In this document: piece by piece, positions 33,610 through 42,497 of the stretch
How the letters are laid out: every line of letters starts with the position of its first letter
How positions within the stretch are numbered: the stretch's first letter is position 1
Made by a program: the position numbers and the translations under genes
Origin: Bradyrhizobium sp. SSBR45G
GTDB taxonomy: Bacteria; Pseudomonadota; Alphaproteobacteria; Rhizobiales; Xanthobacteraceae
NCBI RefSeq assembly: GCF_030159255.1
Contig: NZ_BSCT01000019.1
Location: 62,001 to 126,000, forward strand
DNA: 64,000 bases
Direction: 5' to 3'
The notes under the pieces: model-generated
What the model was told of the DNA's origin: nothing
Databases searched by the model: none
Seen by the model: the letters and a program-made list of their open reading frames with translations, nothing else

Positions 33610-34578
33610 ATGTTCGTCTCTCTCGCGCTTGCGGCGCTCCTCATCGAGGCGGTCGTCGGTTATCCCCAGATCATGGTGCGGCGGATCGGCCATCCCGTGA
33701 TGTGGATCGGCGCGCTGATAGCATGGGCGGACCGCCGCTGGAACGGCGCCGAGGACAGCTTTGCCGTGCGCCGGGGGCGCGGCGCCGGGCTCGTCGTTCT
33801 GCTCGTGGCCACGATGGTCGCCATTGGCCTCGCCGCAAGCTGGCTGCTGGCTGTGGTTCTCGGCGAGCCGGTCGCAACGCTCATCCTCGGTCTGTTGGCG
33901 AGCAGCCTGCTGGCCCAGCGTAGTCTCGACGCACACGTCGCTGCTGTGGCGGACGGCCTGGAGAAGGAGGGGCTCGACGGCGGCCGCCGCGCGGTGGCCA
34001 TGATCGTCGGGCGCGATCCCGAGCGGCTGGACGAGGCCGGCGTGTCACGCGCCGCCATCGAGAGCCTGGCCGAGAATTTCTCCGATGGCATCGTCGCGCC
34101 GTTGGTCTGGCTGGTGATCGGCGGGCTGCCCGGCATTTTGATCTATAAGGCCGTCAACACCGCCGACAGCATGATCGGACATCTGTCCGAGCGTCATCGC
34201 GCCTTCGGCTGGGCGGCGGCGCGGCTCGACGATCTCATCAACCTGCCGGCCTCGCGGCTGTCAGCGCTGTGGCTTGCCGCGGCTGCGGTCGTCGTTCCCG
34301 GTGCCTCCTGGATCGCGGCACTGCAAATCGTCAGACGCGATGCGTCCAAGCATCATTCGCCCAATGCGGGCTGGCCAGAAGCCGCGATGGCCGGCGCGCT
34401 GGGGCTGCGGCTGGCCGGCCCGCGCGTCTACGATGGTGAAACGGTGGCGGATGCGTGGATGGGCGACGGACGGGCGGCTCTGACGGCCGATGACATCAGG
34501 CGGGCGCTTCGTCTCTACCGTGTCGCCTGCCTGATACAGGCCATTGTCATCGCCGCGCTGACCATCGCATTCATGTGA
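33610..34578 (+). CDS. cbiB: Adenosylcobinamide-phosphate synthase
   Basis: A 322-residue inner-membrane protein that joins aminopropanol phosphate to adenosylcobyric acid. Motifs: FVSLALAALLIEAVVGYPQ, RIGHPVMWIGALIAWADR, SLAENFSDGIVAPLVWLVIG, and IYKAVNTADSMIGHLSERH, which is diagnostic. About five hydrophobic segments are present. A GCGGAG ribosome site precedes the ATG. The reaction partner is made by the divergent cobD. Its 3' end overlaps cobQ on the other strand by 8 bases. P. denitrificans name: CobD. Confidence 0.93.
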   Translation: MFVSLALAALLIEAVVGYPQIMVRRIGHPVMWIGALIAWADRRWNGAEDSFAVRRGRGAGLVVLLVATMVAIGLAASWLLAVVLGEPVATLILGLLASSLLAQRSLDAHVAAVADGLEKEGLDGGRRAVAMIVGRDPERLDEAGVSRAAIESLAENFSDGIVAPLVWLVIGGLPGILIYKAVNTADSMIGHLSERHRAFGWAAARLDDLINLPASRLSALWLAAAAVVVPGASWIAALQIVRRDASKHHSPNAGWPEAAMAGALGLRLAGPRVYDGETVADAWMGDGRAALTADDIRRALRLYRVACLIQAIVIAALTIAFM

Positions 34579-36049
34579 TCGTGTGCGGCCCACGCGCGAG
34601 ATCGAGAATTCGGTCGACATCGACGTGGCGCTCGAGATGGGCCGCGAGCGCGTCCAGTGTCGCGTCGACATCGGACTCGTAGGCGAGGCCGCTTGTGACG
34701 GCGCCGAGGCCGCGCAGCCAATGCGCGCGCAGGCCGTCATCGGCGAACAGGCCATGCACATAGCAGCCCGCGATCTGGCCGCCGGCCGCGACGGCACCAT
34801 CGCGGCGACCATCGGTGAATGTCAGGAAGGGGCTTTCGGTGGCCGGGCCATCGGTGCGGCCGATATGCATTTCATAGCCGCGGAACGACACGTGATCGTG
34901 CATCAGCGTGCCCTGGACCTCGCGCAAAGCCTTGTCGTCGGTCAAGGTCGTTGCGATGTCGAGCAGGCCGAGTCCTGCGACCGAACCCGGCGTACCTTCC
35001 CGTCCATCTGGATCGCGGATCGTCCGCCCGAGCATCTGATAGCCGCCGCAGATGCCGAGCACGCGGCCGCCGCGCCGCAGATGCGCTGTCAGATCGATGT
35101 CCCAGCCGGTCTCGCGCAGGGCGGCGAGATCGGCAATCGTGGCCTTTGACCCCGGCAGGATCACGATTGCAGCGTCGCCGGGAATCGGCGTGCCCGGCCG
35201 CAGGAATTGCAGATCGAGTCCGTCTTCCAACCGGAGCGGATCGAACTCGTCGAAATTGGAGATGCGGGGGTAGGCGAGCACGACGGCCTTCGGCCTTCGT
35301 CCGCCTGCAGTTTCCTGCGCAGGCAGGCCGAGCGCATCCTCCGCCGGCAGGCGGCGCGCATCTGCAAAGTGCGGAACGAGCCCGAGCGACGCCCAGCCGG
35401 TCCGTGTCGCGATCTCATTCATGCCCGAGGCGAACAAGGAGGGATCGCCGCGGAAGCGGTTGACAAGGAAGCCGGCGATGAGCGCGGCATCGTCGGGCGC
35501 GATCACCGCCTTGGTGCCGACCAGGCTCGCGATGACGCCGCCGCGGTCGATGTCGCCGATCAGCACCACAGGGATCTGCGTGGCCTGCGCGAAGCCCATG
35601 TTGGCGATGTCGCCGGCGCGCAGGTTGATCTCCGACGCCGAGCCCGCGCCTTCCACCAGCACGACATCGGCATCGGCTGCGAGATGGTGAAAGCTGTCGA
35701 GCACCGCGTTCATCAATTGCGGCTTCATCGCCTGATAGGCGGAGGCCTTGGCGTTGCCGATGACGCTGCCTTGCACGACCACCTGCGAGCCGATCTCGCT
35801 CTGCGGCTTCAGCAACACCGGGTTCATGTGCACGGTCATCGGCCGCCGCGCCGCGCGGGCCTGCAGCGCCTGGGCGCGGCCGATCTCGCCGCCGTCGGCG
35901 GTGACGGCGGCGTTGTTCGACATGTTCTGCGGCTTGAACGGCGCCACCTTAAGGCCGCGCAAGGTGAGTGCGCGCGCCAGCCCCGCGACGATCAGCGATT
36001 TGCCGACGTCGGAGCCGGTGCCCTGGAACATGATGGCGCGCGCGGGCAT
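34571..36049 (-). CDS. cobQ: Cobyric acid synthase
   Basis: A 492-residue glutamine-dependent amidotransferase adding four amide groups to adenosylcobyrinic acid a,c-diamide. The N-terminal DTBS-like ATPase contains MFQGTGSDVGKSLIVAGLAR (P-loop variant) and VAPFKPQNMSNNA. The C-terminal class I glutamine amidotransferase domain shows the nucleophile in GRVLGICGGYQMLGRTIRDP and a His in GCYVHGLFADDG. Length fits the family. It is last of a cobU-cobO-cobQ minus-strand unit, 4 bases after cobO, and overlaps cbiB at the 3' end. Confidence 0.95.
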   Translation of the reverse strand: MPARAIMFQGTGSDVGKSLIVAGLARALTLRGLKVAPFKPQNMSNNAAVTADGGEIGRAQALQARAARRPMTVHMNPVLLKPQSEIGSQVVVQGSVIGNAKASAYQAMKPQLMNAVLDSFHHLAADADVVLVEGAGSASEINLRAGDIANMGFAQATQIPVVLIGDIDRGGVIASLVGTKAVIAPDDAALIAGFLVNRFRGDPSLFASGMNEIATRTGWASLGLVPHFADARRLPAEDALGLPAQETAGGRRPKAVVLAYPRISNFDEFDPLRLEDGLDLQFLRPGTPIPGDAAIVILPGSKATIADLAALRETGWDIDLTAHLRRGGRVLGICGGYQMLGRTIRDPDGREGTPGSVAGLGLLDIATTLTDDKALREVQGTLMHDHVSFRGYEMHIGRTDGPATESPFLTFTDGRRDGAVAAGGQIAGCYVHGLFADDGLRAHWLRGLGAVTSGLAYESDVDATLDALAAHLERHVDVDRILDLARGPHTIT

Positions 36050-36053
36050 CGGC

Positions 36054-36662
36054 TTAGTACTCGATGCCTTCCTGCGCCTTCACGCCGGCCGCGAAATGGT
36101 GCTTGACGAGGTTCATTTCGGTGACGAGATCGGCAGCCTCGATCAGCTCCGGCTTGGCATTGCGGCCTGTGACGACCACGTGCAGATCAGGACGCCGCGC
36201 GGCCAGCGTCGCGACGACATCTGTGATCGGCAGGTGATCATAGCGCAGCGCGATATTGAGCTCGTCGAGAATGAGCAGCCTGATCGAGGGATCGGCCATC
36301 AGCTCCTGCGCTTTTGCCCATGCCTTCTCCGCTGCGGCGACATCGCGCGCGCGATCCTGGGTTTCCCAGGTGAAGCCCTCGCCGAGCGTGTGCCACGAGA
36401 CCTGATCACCGAACACCGCGATCGCCTTGCGCTCGCCGGTTTCCCACGCGCCCTTGCCGAACTGCACCACGCCGATGCGGAAGCCGCGGCCGAGCGCCCG
36501 CAGCATCAGGCCCCAGGCCGCGGTCGACTTGCCCTTGCCCTTGCCGGTGTGGACGATCAGCAGGCCCTTCTCCACGGTCTTCGAGGCGACCTCGGCATCC
36601 TGCACCGCCTTGCGGTTCTCCATCTTCGCCTTGTGGCGTGCATCGTCGGGGCTGTCGGTCAT
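36054..36662 (-). CDS. cobO: Cob(I)yrinic acid a,c-diamide adenosyltransferase
   Basis: A 202-residue ATP-dependent corrinoid adenosyltransferase of the CobA/BtuR/CobO family, attaching the 5'-deoxyadenosyl group to cobalt. The P-loop is LLIVHTGKGKGKSTAAWGLM, with LNIALRYDHLPITDVVATLA, RPDLHVVVTGRNAKPELIEA and LVTEMNLVKHHFAAGVKAQE further on, all family hallmarks. It lies between cobU (16-base gap) and cobQ (4-base gap). It acts in the cytoplasm on Co(I) corrinoids. Confidence 0.96.
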   Translation of the reverse strand: MTDSPDDARHKAKMENRKAVQDAEVASKTVEKGLLIVHTGKGKGKSTAAWGLMLRALGRGFRIGVVQFGKGAWETGERKAIAVFGDQVSWHTLGEGFTWETQDRARDVAAAEKAWAKAQELMADPSIRLLILDELNIALRYDHLPITDVVATLAARRPDLHVVVTGRNAKPELIEAADLVTEMNLVKHHFAAGVKAQEGIEY

Positions 36663-36678
36663 GGGTTCGTCCTGTTGA

Positions 36679-37215
36679 TCATTTCAAGGTCAGCGGCAGG
36701 CCGGCCGCCATCAGAATCACACGATCGGCCAGGGCCGCGACATCCTGGTTCAGCCGTCCCTGGGCATCGCGAAAGGCGCGCGCCAGCGCGTTGTCCGGCA
36801 CGATCCCGAGCCCGACCTCGTTGGAGACGGCCACGATCGGGCCACGGGCGGAGGTCAGCGCATCGACGAGCTCCGCGCAAGCGGCTGCGACGTTCATCTC
36901 GGCGAGCATCACATTGCTGAGCCACAGCGTCAGACAGTCGATCAGCAGCGGCGCGGGCGACCCCGCGTGTTGGCGGACCACGGCGGCCAGATCATGCGTG
37001 GTCTCCAGCGTCTGCCATCCAGCGGCGCGGCGCGCCTTGTGATGGGCAATGCGCTCGGTCATTTCGTCGTCGAACGCCTGCGCGGTCGCAATATAGATCC
37101 AGGGCGGCGCCTCGGCGGTGACCAGCGCCTCGGCGTGGCGGCTCTTGCCCGAGCGCGCGCCGCCGAGCACCAGGGTCAGGCGCGGCAGGGCAGGATGGCC
37201 AGGGGCGGCGGTCAT
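36679..37215 (-). CDS. cobU: Adenosylcobinamide kinase / guanylyltransferase
   Basis: A 178-residue bifunctional enzyme that phosphorylates adenosylcobinamide and transfers GMP to it. The P-loop is LTLVLGGARSGKSRHAEALV, and IYIATAQAFDDEMTERIAHH, DCLTLWLSNVML and IVAVSNEVGLGIVPDNALAR follow, all characteristic. The catalytic histidine for the GMP intermediate lies in the RIAHHKARR segment. It is first in the minus-strand cobU-cobO-cobQ unit. The divergent riboswitch begins about 50 bases upstream on the opposite strand, so this unit itself has no visible riboswitch. P. denitrificans name: CobP. Confidence 0.95.
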   Translation of the reverse strand: MTAAPGHPALPRLTLVLGGARSGKSRHAEALVTAEAPPWIYIATAQAFDDEMTERIAHHKARRAAGWQTLETTHDLAAVVRQHAGSPAPLLIDCLTLWLSNVMLAEMNVAAACAELVDALTSARGPIVAVSNEVGLGIVPDNALARAFRDAQGRLNQDVAALADRVILMAAGLPLTLK

Positions 37216-37261
37216 GGGGGGACGATTCCGATTGACGGGCTTTGGTGCGACCCGTATCTAA

Positions 37262-37430
37262 CAGATGACGGTTCTCCGAAAGGAGAGATTTAGGGAACAC
37301 GGTGCGGGTCCTTGACCCTAGGCCGCGGCTGCCCCCGCAACTGTAATCGGCGAGTGTGAGGCCAAATAGCCACTGGGAAACCGGGAAGGCGGTCTCACGC
37401 AGCGACCCGAGAGCCAGGAGACCTGCCGTC
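37262..37430 (+). ncRNA. Cobalamin (AdoCbl-type) riboswitch
   Basis: The stretch shows the standard order of conserved parts: AGGGAACACGGTG near 37292-37304, the core GCTGCCCCCGCAACTGTA at 37328-37345, GCCACTGGGAAACCGGGAAG at 37369-37388, and the B12 box AGCCAGGAGACCTGCC at 37412-37427. It is on the plus strand upstream of the DUF1636-cobW-cobN-cobGHIJ genes. By established behaviour of this class, binding of the coenzyme lowers expression of the downstream operon. The exact 5' limit is approximate. Confidence 0.95.
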
Positions 37431-37525
37431 GACATTGCTGTTGGCCGACCCGTCGCGCGGGGAGTCGCGATGCTGGGTTTGATCTCGCCGGGATGGGCGG
37501 GATGCCGTCGGATGCAGCGCATCGT

Positions 37526-37545
37526 CCGGTTCTCCTGGGAACCGG
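37526..37545 (+). promoter_or_regulatory. Hairpin in the riboswitch expression platform region
   Basis: CCGGTTC (37526-37532) pairs with GAACCGG (37539-37545) around a 6-base loop. It lies between the B12 box and the first open frame. No T-run follows, so translational rather than transcriptional control is more likely. Confidence 0.45.
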
Positions 37546-37563
37546 CAAGCGACGGAGACGGTC

Positions 37564-37614
37564 ATGACGTTCAGCCCTGCTCAGATGATCAAAGCCGCCG
37601 ACGTGGTCGGCTGA
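37564..37614 (+). CDS. Possible 16-residue leader peptide
   Basis: ATG at 37564 follows GACGGAGACGG, a plausible ribosome site, and encodes MTFSPAQMIKAADVVG before TGA. The stop lies 3 bases before the ATG of the DUF1636 gene, which has no good ribosome site of its own. The small frame may therefore couple riboswitch control to translation of the operon. It could equally be a remnant of a longer gene. Too short for a family call. Confidence 0.35.
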   Translation: MTFSPAQMIKAADVVG

Positions 37615-37617
37615 TCG

Positions 37618-38010
37618 ATGTCGATTTTGGAGCAGAGCGGGACGACCCTGTTCGTCTGCGTCACCTGCCGCGCGCAAACGGCTGCGGGCCCGTCGGATGA
37701 GCAGCCGCGGGCCGGAACTCGGCTGCTCGCGGCCATCGAAGCCGCGCCGTCGGAGTTGCGGGCGGGCCTCACAATTGCGCCGGCCGAATGTCTTTCCAAC
37801 TGCAATCGCGCCTGCTCGGTTGCGGTGACCGCGCCCGGCAAATGGACCTATGTGCTCGGCGCGCTCGATCCGGATCTGCATGCCCAGGACGTGCTGGCTT
37901 TCGCGCGCCTGCATCAGAAGCACGAGGCGGGCCTGCCGGCCTGGCGCGAGCGTCCCGAATATATCCGCAAGAACACCGTTGCGCGCGTGCCTGCGCTGCC
38001 GACGCGATAA
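37618..38010 (+). CDS. DUF1636 cysteine-rich metal-binding-like protein
   Basis: A 130-residue protein with five cysteines in CVTCRAQ (C-x-x-C) and CLSNCNRACS (C-x3-C-x3-C), the signature of DUF1636, a thioredoxin-like ferredoxin/metal-binding family usually next to cobW and cobN. It is the first full gene behind the riboswitch and 20 bases before cobW. A role in delivering cobalt or electrons to corrin synthesis is inferred from this constant context. The biochemical activity is unknown. Confidence 0.82.
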   Translation: MSILEQSGTTLFVCVTCRAQTAAGPSDEQPRAGTRLLAAIEAAPSELRAGLTIAPAECLSNCNRACSVAVTAPGKWTYVLGALDPDLHAQDVLAFARLHQKHEAGLPAWRERPEYIRKNTVARVPALPTR

Positions 38011-38030
38011 GAGCGAAAGATAAAGCTGTC

Positions 38031-39068
38031 ATGACGAAGTCGTTCGCCAAAACGCCTTGCACCATCGTCACCGGTTTCCTCGGGGCGGGGAAGACCACGC
38101 TGGTGCGCAACCTGATCGAGACCGCGAATGGCCGCAGGCTCGCGATCATCGTCAACGAGTTCGGCGATGTCGGCATCGACGGTGACATTCTGAAAAGCTG
38201 TGGCGTGCCGGACTGCCCGGAGGACCGCATCGTCGAATTGTCCAACGGCTGCCTGTGCTGCACCGTGGCCGATGATTTCGTGCCGGCGCTCAGGAGCCTG
38301 CTCGACCAGAAGGAGCCGCCCGAGCACATCGTGATCGAGACCTCGGGGCTGGCGCTGCCGAAGCCGCTGGTGCAGGCCTTCAACTGGCCGGAGATTGCGA
38401 CGCGCGTCACCGTCGATGGCGTCGTCGCTGTCGTCGACGGTCCGGCCGTCATGGCTGGCCGCTTCGCCGATGATCCCGCAGCGCTCGCTGCGCAGCGCGC
38501 CGCCGACGATTCGCTCGATCACGACAATCCGCTCGAGGAGGTCTATGAGGATCAGCTGCTCTGCGCCGACCTCGTCGTCATGAACAAGAGCGACCTGATG
38601 AGCGACGAGGATCGCAAGGCGGTCGCCTCCGAGATCGCCGCGAAGGTGCAGCGCGCTGTCAAGGTGATCGCGACCGAACACGGCCAGATCTCAGCCTCCG
38701 TCCTGCTTGGACTCGGCGCCGCCGCGGAAGGCGATCTTGCCGCGCGTCCTTCGCATCACGACAACGAGGCCGAGCACGATCACGATGATTTCGAGAGCTT
38801 CGTGCTCGACGTGCCGCCGCAGGCCTCGCCCGACGCGCTCGTCGACCGCATCGCGGCCGCCGTTGACGCTCATGACGTCTTGCGGGTGAAGGGATTCGTG
38901 GAAGTCGCCGGCAAGCCGCTGCGCCTGCTGGTGCAGGCCGTCGGCAGCCGTATCCAGCATCAGTTCGAGCGCCCCTGGCGCGCAGGCGAGTCGCGGCAGG
39001 GGCGGCTGGTGGTGATCGGCGAGCGCGGCCTCGATGCCGCCGCGATCACGACCCTGATTGCGGGCTAG
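38031..39068 (+). CDS. cobW: CobW GTPase, cobalt metallochaperone
   Basis: A 345-residue G3E-family GTPase. The P-loop is CTIVTGFLGAGKTTLVRNLI; the metal-binding CxCC motif is in NGCLCCTVADDFV, preceded by EFGDVGIDG. The GTP-specificity region is LVVMNKSDL. A histidine/acid patch (SHHDNEAEHDHDDFE) sits in the linker before the C-terminal domain and can bind metal. By family knowledge CobW supplies Co(II) for corrin synthesis under low metal. It is second in the riboswitch operon and 9 bases before cobN. Confidence 0.95.
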   Translation: MTKSFAKTPCTIVTGFLGAGKTTLVRNLIETANGRRLAIIVNEFGDVGIDGDILKSCGVPDCPEDRIVELSNGCLCCTVADDFVPALRSLLDQKEPPEHIVIETSGLALPKPLVQAFNWPEIATRVTVDGVVAVVDGPAVMAGRFADDPAALAAQRAADDSLDHDNPLEEVYEDQLLCADLVVMNKSDLMSDEDRKAVASEIAAKVQRAVKVIATEHGQISASVLLGLGAAAEGDLAARPSHHDNEAEHDHDDFESFVLDVPPQASPDALVDRIAAAVDAHDVLRVKGFVEVAGKPLRLLVQAVGSRIQHQFERPWRAGESRQGRLVVIGERGLDAAAITTLIAG

Positions 39069-39077
39069 GCGAGGGCG

Positions 39078-42000
39078 ATGCACCTCCTGGCGACATCCGG
39101 CGCCGATCTCGACGACCTCGAACAGGCCGTGGATCTCGCACAGTCGCCCGCCGAACTGGTCGTGCTGTCGTTCTCCGACAGCGACCTGTCGGCGCTCGCC
39201 GAGGCCTGGACGTCGTGCGCGGCGGACCTGCCGGGCCTCCGTCTTGCCAGCCTGAAGCGGCTGAAGCATCCGATGTCGGTCGATCTCTATCTCGACCGCG
39301 TCGTGCTCGGCGCGCGCGCCGTGGTCGTACGCTGTCTCGGCGGACTCGATTATTGGCGCTACGGGCTGGAGCGCATCGCATCGGTGTGCCGCAGCCGGAA
39401 CATCCTGTTCGCGGCATTGCCCGGCGACGATCGGGCCGATGACCGGCTCGATGCGCTGTCGACCTTGCCGTCGGACGTCACGGCCCGGCTCTACGGCTAT
39501 CTGCACGAAGGTGGCGTCGGCAATGCGCGCGAGTGCCTGCGCTATCTCGCCGCGCTGCTCGGGCGTGACACGCATTTTGCCGAGCCGGTTGCCATCGGCT
39601 CGATCGTCGGCTTCGCGCCGGATCGCGGCGCCCTGACCATCGATGCGCTCTGCCTCAGCGACGATGCGCGACCGACCGCGCTGATCGTGTTCTATCGCGC
39701 CAGCCTGCTCGCCGCCGATACCGTTGCCATTGCGGAGCTGATGCGCGGGCTGGAGCGCGAAGGGCTTGCGGCGGTGGCCGTTGCGGTGACCAGCCTGAAG
39801 GATCCAAGCATTGCCGATGCGCTGGCGCGACTGATCCGGCAGCGGCGTCCGGCGATCATCCTCAACGCGACCGCATTCTCGGCGCTACGCGAGGACGGCA
39901 CGACCGTGCTGGACGTCGCCGACGCGCCGGTTCTGCAGATCATCCAGGCGCAGAGCACGGAAGAGGCCTGGACATCGTCGTCGCGCGGATTGTCGCCGAC
40001 CGACCTTGCCATGAACGTCGTGCTGCCTGAGCTGGACGGCCGTCTGCTGGCGCGGCCGATCGCCTTCAAGGGCGAGATGCCGGCGGATGAACGCCTGCAG
40101 TTCGGGGCCGTGCGCTATGTGCCGCAAGCCGACCGCATCGCCTATGTCGCGCGGCTCGCGGCAAGATGGGCACGGCTGCGCGCGCTGCCGGCCGGGGAGC
40201 GCCGCGTCGCGCTGATGCTGTCCGACTATCCGGCGCGCGGCGGCCGCCGCGGCTACGCGGTTGGCCTCGATACCAGCGCCAGCGCGGCTGCCATCGCGCG
40301 GCTGCTGGCGGAGGCGGGATACGACATCGGCTGTGAGCCTCCGACTGTCGATCGTATCGAAGCGTTGCTGCGCGATGCGGCCGATGAGCTCGTCGTGCCA
40401 CTCGCCGACTATCAGAGCGCCCTGGCGCTGTTGCCCGCGGATCTGCAGCGTGCCCTGTGCGACAGCTGGGGCGAGGCCAGCGCCGATCCGGCGTTTCGCG
40501 ACGGTGCGTTCCGCTTTCGCGTGCTGCGTGCCGGAAAGCTTTCGATCCTGCTGCAGCCGGATCGCGGCAGTCGCGCCGACCGCAAGTCCGGCTATCACGA
40601 CACGACCGTGCCGCCGCGGCATGCCTATGTCGCGCTCTACGCGCATCTGCGCGAGGTGGACAAGATCGACGCGCTGATTCATCTCGGCGCGCATGGCACG
40701 CTGGAATGGCTGCCGGGCAAGGCGTTGGCGCTGTCGAGCCAGTGCTGGCCGGAGGCCGTGCTCGGTCCGCTGCCGGTGATCTACCCGTTCATCGTCAACA
40801 ATCCCGGCGAGGCGATGCAGGCCAAGCGCCGGCTCGCTGCGCTGACGCTCGGACATCTGACGCCGCCTCTGTCGCAGGCTGGGCTGCACGGGTCTCTGCT
40901 CGAGCTGGAAGGCCTGGTCGAGGAATATGCCGAGGCCGATGGCCTCGACCGGCGCCGCCTCGGCCTGTTGGAGGACGAGATCATCGCGCGTGCCTGGCAG
41001 AGCGGCCTCGCCGCCGATTGCGGGCTCGAACGCACGATGACCGGACGCGAGGCGATCGCGCAGCTCGATGCGCAATTATGCGACATCAAGGAGCTCGCGG
41101 TGCGTGATCGTCTGCATGTGTTTGGTCAGGCGCCGGACGCAGCCGCGAACGGTCTGCTGACCGACGCGATCATGGCCGCGGCCGGGCCGGGCGGCAGTGT
41201 CGGTCGCGACGACATCGACGCGCGGATCCAGACGAGTGCCTTGGCCGAGCGCAGCGCATTGCTGACGGCGCTCGACGGCCGCCGCGTGGCTGCAGGTCCG
41301 GCCGGCGCCCCGAGCCGCGGCCGGCTCGACGTCTTGCCGACGGGGCGTAATCTCACCGCGATCGATCCCCGCGCGATCCCGACGCGGACGGCCGCCCTCG
41401 TCGGTGCGCGCGCAGCCGATGAGGTCATCCGGCGCTATCTGCAGGACCATGGCGACTATCCGCGCGCGCTGATGCTCGATCTCTGGGCCTCGGCGTCGCT
41501 GCGGACCGGCGGCGACGATCTCGCCCAGGCGCTGGCCTATCTCGGCGCGCGGCCGCGCTGGGACCACAACTCCAATCGCGTGACCGGCATCGAGGTTCTG
41601 CCGCTCGCCGCGCTCGATCGTCCGCGGATCGATGCGACGCTGCGGATCTCCGGACTGTTCCGCGATCTGTTCGAAGCGCAGATCGCGCTGTTCGATCTCG
41701 CCGTGCAGACGGTCGCGGCGCGCGACGAGGACGATGCCGACAATCCGCTGGCCGCTGCGCGACGCCGCGGCGAAAGCCTCGCCCGCGTGTTCGGCGGCGC
41801 GCCTGGCAGCTATGGCGCCGTCGCCGCGGATGTCGCGCTGGGAATGGCGTGGGACAGCAAGGCACAGCTCGGTGAGGCTTATCTCGACGGTGCCGGCTAC
41901 AGCTTCGGCGGAGCGCATGATGCCGTCCCGGCCTCCGACACGTTCCGTGACCGCGTCCGCTCGGCCGACGCGTTGGTGCATGCGCAGGACGACCGCGAGC

Positions 42001-42497
42001 GCGACCTGCTCGACGGTGAGGAGGTCGCCGATTTTGCCGGCGGCTTTGCAGCCGCTGCGGCGTCGCTCGGTGCTGCGCCGGCCCTGCTGCATCTCGACAC
42101 CAGCCGGCCCGACCAGCCGAAGGCACGGACCTTCAGCGAGGAGATCGCCCGCGTGGTACGCGGCCGGCTCACCAATCCGCGGTGGCTTGCGGGAATGCTC
42201 GGCCATGGCCATCGCGGCGTCGCCGAGATCGTGCAAGCCATCGACGCGCTCTACGCCTTTGCGGCGACGTCCGATACGGTGGCCGAGCACCTGTTTGATC
42301 TGGCGCATGGGGCGCTGCTGTGCGACGAGGCAGTGTTGCAGGCCATGGTCGCGCGCAATCCGGCGGCCGTGGCTGCCATCGTCTCCCGATTCGAGGATGC
42401 GTTGCGCCGGCAGCTATGGGTGCCGCGCCGAAATGCGGTGATGGACGAGCTGGCTTTCGTCCGCACGCGCCTGACGCAGAGGGAGATCGTCTTGTGA
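39078..42497 (+). CDS. cobN: Cobaltochelatase subunit CobN
   Basis: A 1139-residue large subunit of the ATP-dependent aerobic cobaltochelatase (BchH/ChlH-related) that inserts Co(II) into hydrogenobyrinic acid a,c-diamide. Signature stretches include RHAYVALYAHLREVDKIDAL, IHLGAHGTLEWLPGKALALS, PVIYPFIVNNPGEAMQAKRR, YPRALMLDLWASASLRTGGD and MLGHGHRGVAEIVQAIDALY. It is shorter than the roughly 1270-residue P. denitrificans protein but complete at both ends. CobS/CobT-type small chelatase subunits are not in this window. Its stop overlaps the cobG start (GTGA). Confidence 0.96.
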   Translation: MHLLATSGADLDDLEQAVDLAQSPAELVVLSFSDSDLSALAEAWTSCAADLPGLRLASLKRLKHPMSVDLYLDRVVLGARAVVVRCLGGLDYWRYGLERIASVCRSRNILFAALPGDDRADDRLDALSTLPSDVTARLYGYLHEGGVGNARECLRYLAALLGRDTHFAEPVAIGSIVGFAPDRGALTIDALCLSDDARPTALIVFYRASLLAADTVAIAELMRGLEREGLAAVAVAVTSLKDPSIADALARLIRQRRPAIILNATAFSALREDGTTVLDVADAPVLQIIQAQSTEEAWTSSSRGLSPTDLAMNVVLPELDGRLLARPIAFKGEMPADERLQFGAVRYVPQADRIAYVARLAARWARLRALPAGERRVALMLSDYPARGGRRGYAVGLDTSASAAAIARLLAEAGYDIGCEPPTVDRIEALLRDAADELVVPLADYQSALALLPADLQRALCDSWGEASADPAFRDGAFRFRVLRAGKLSILLQPDRGSRADRKSGYHDTTVPPRHAYVALYAHLREVDKIDALIHLGAHGTLEWLPGKALALSSQCWPEAVLGPLPVIYPFIVNNPGEAMQAKRRLAALTLGHLTPPLSQAGLHGSLLELEGLVEEYAEADGLDRRRLGLLEDEIIARAWQSGLAADCGLERTMTGREAIAQLDAQLCDIKELAVRDRLHVFGQAPDAAANGLLTDAIMAAAGPGGSVGRDDIDARIQTSALAERSALLTALDGRRVAAGPAGAPSRGRLDVLPTGRNLTAIDPRAIPTRTAALVGARAADEVIRRYLQDHGDYPRALMLDLWASASLRTGGDDLAQALAYLGARPRWDHNSNRVTGIEVLPLAALDRPRIDATLRISGLFRDLFEAQIALFDLAVQTVAARDEDDADNPLAAARRRGESLARVFGGAPGSYGAVAADVALGMAWDSKAQLGEAYLDGAGYSFGGAHDAVPASDTFRDRVRSADALVHAQDDRERDLLDGEEVADFAGGFAAAAASLGAAPALLHLDTSRPDQPKARTFSEEIARVVRGRLTNPRWLAGMLGHGHRGVAEIVQAIDALYAFAATSDTVAEHLFDLAHGALLCDEAVLQAMVARNPAAVAAIVSRFEDALRRQLWVPRRNAVMDELAFVRTRLTQREIVL

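Noticed and set aside
39885..41075. Minus-strand frame in cobN
   Set aside because: Antisense shadow; cobN is continuous on the plus strand.
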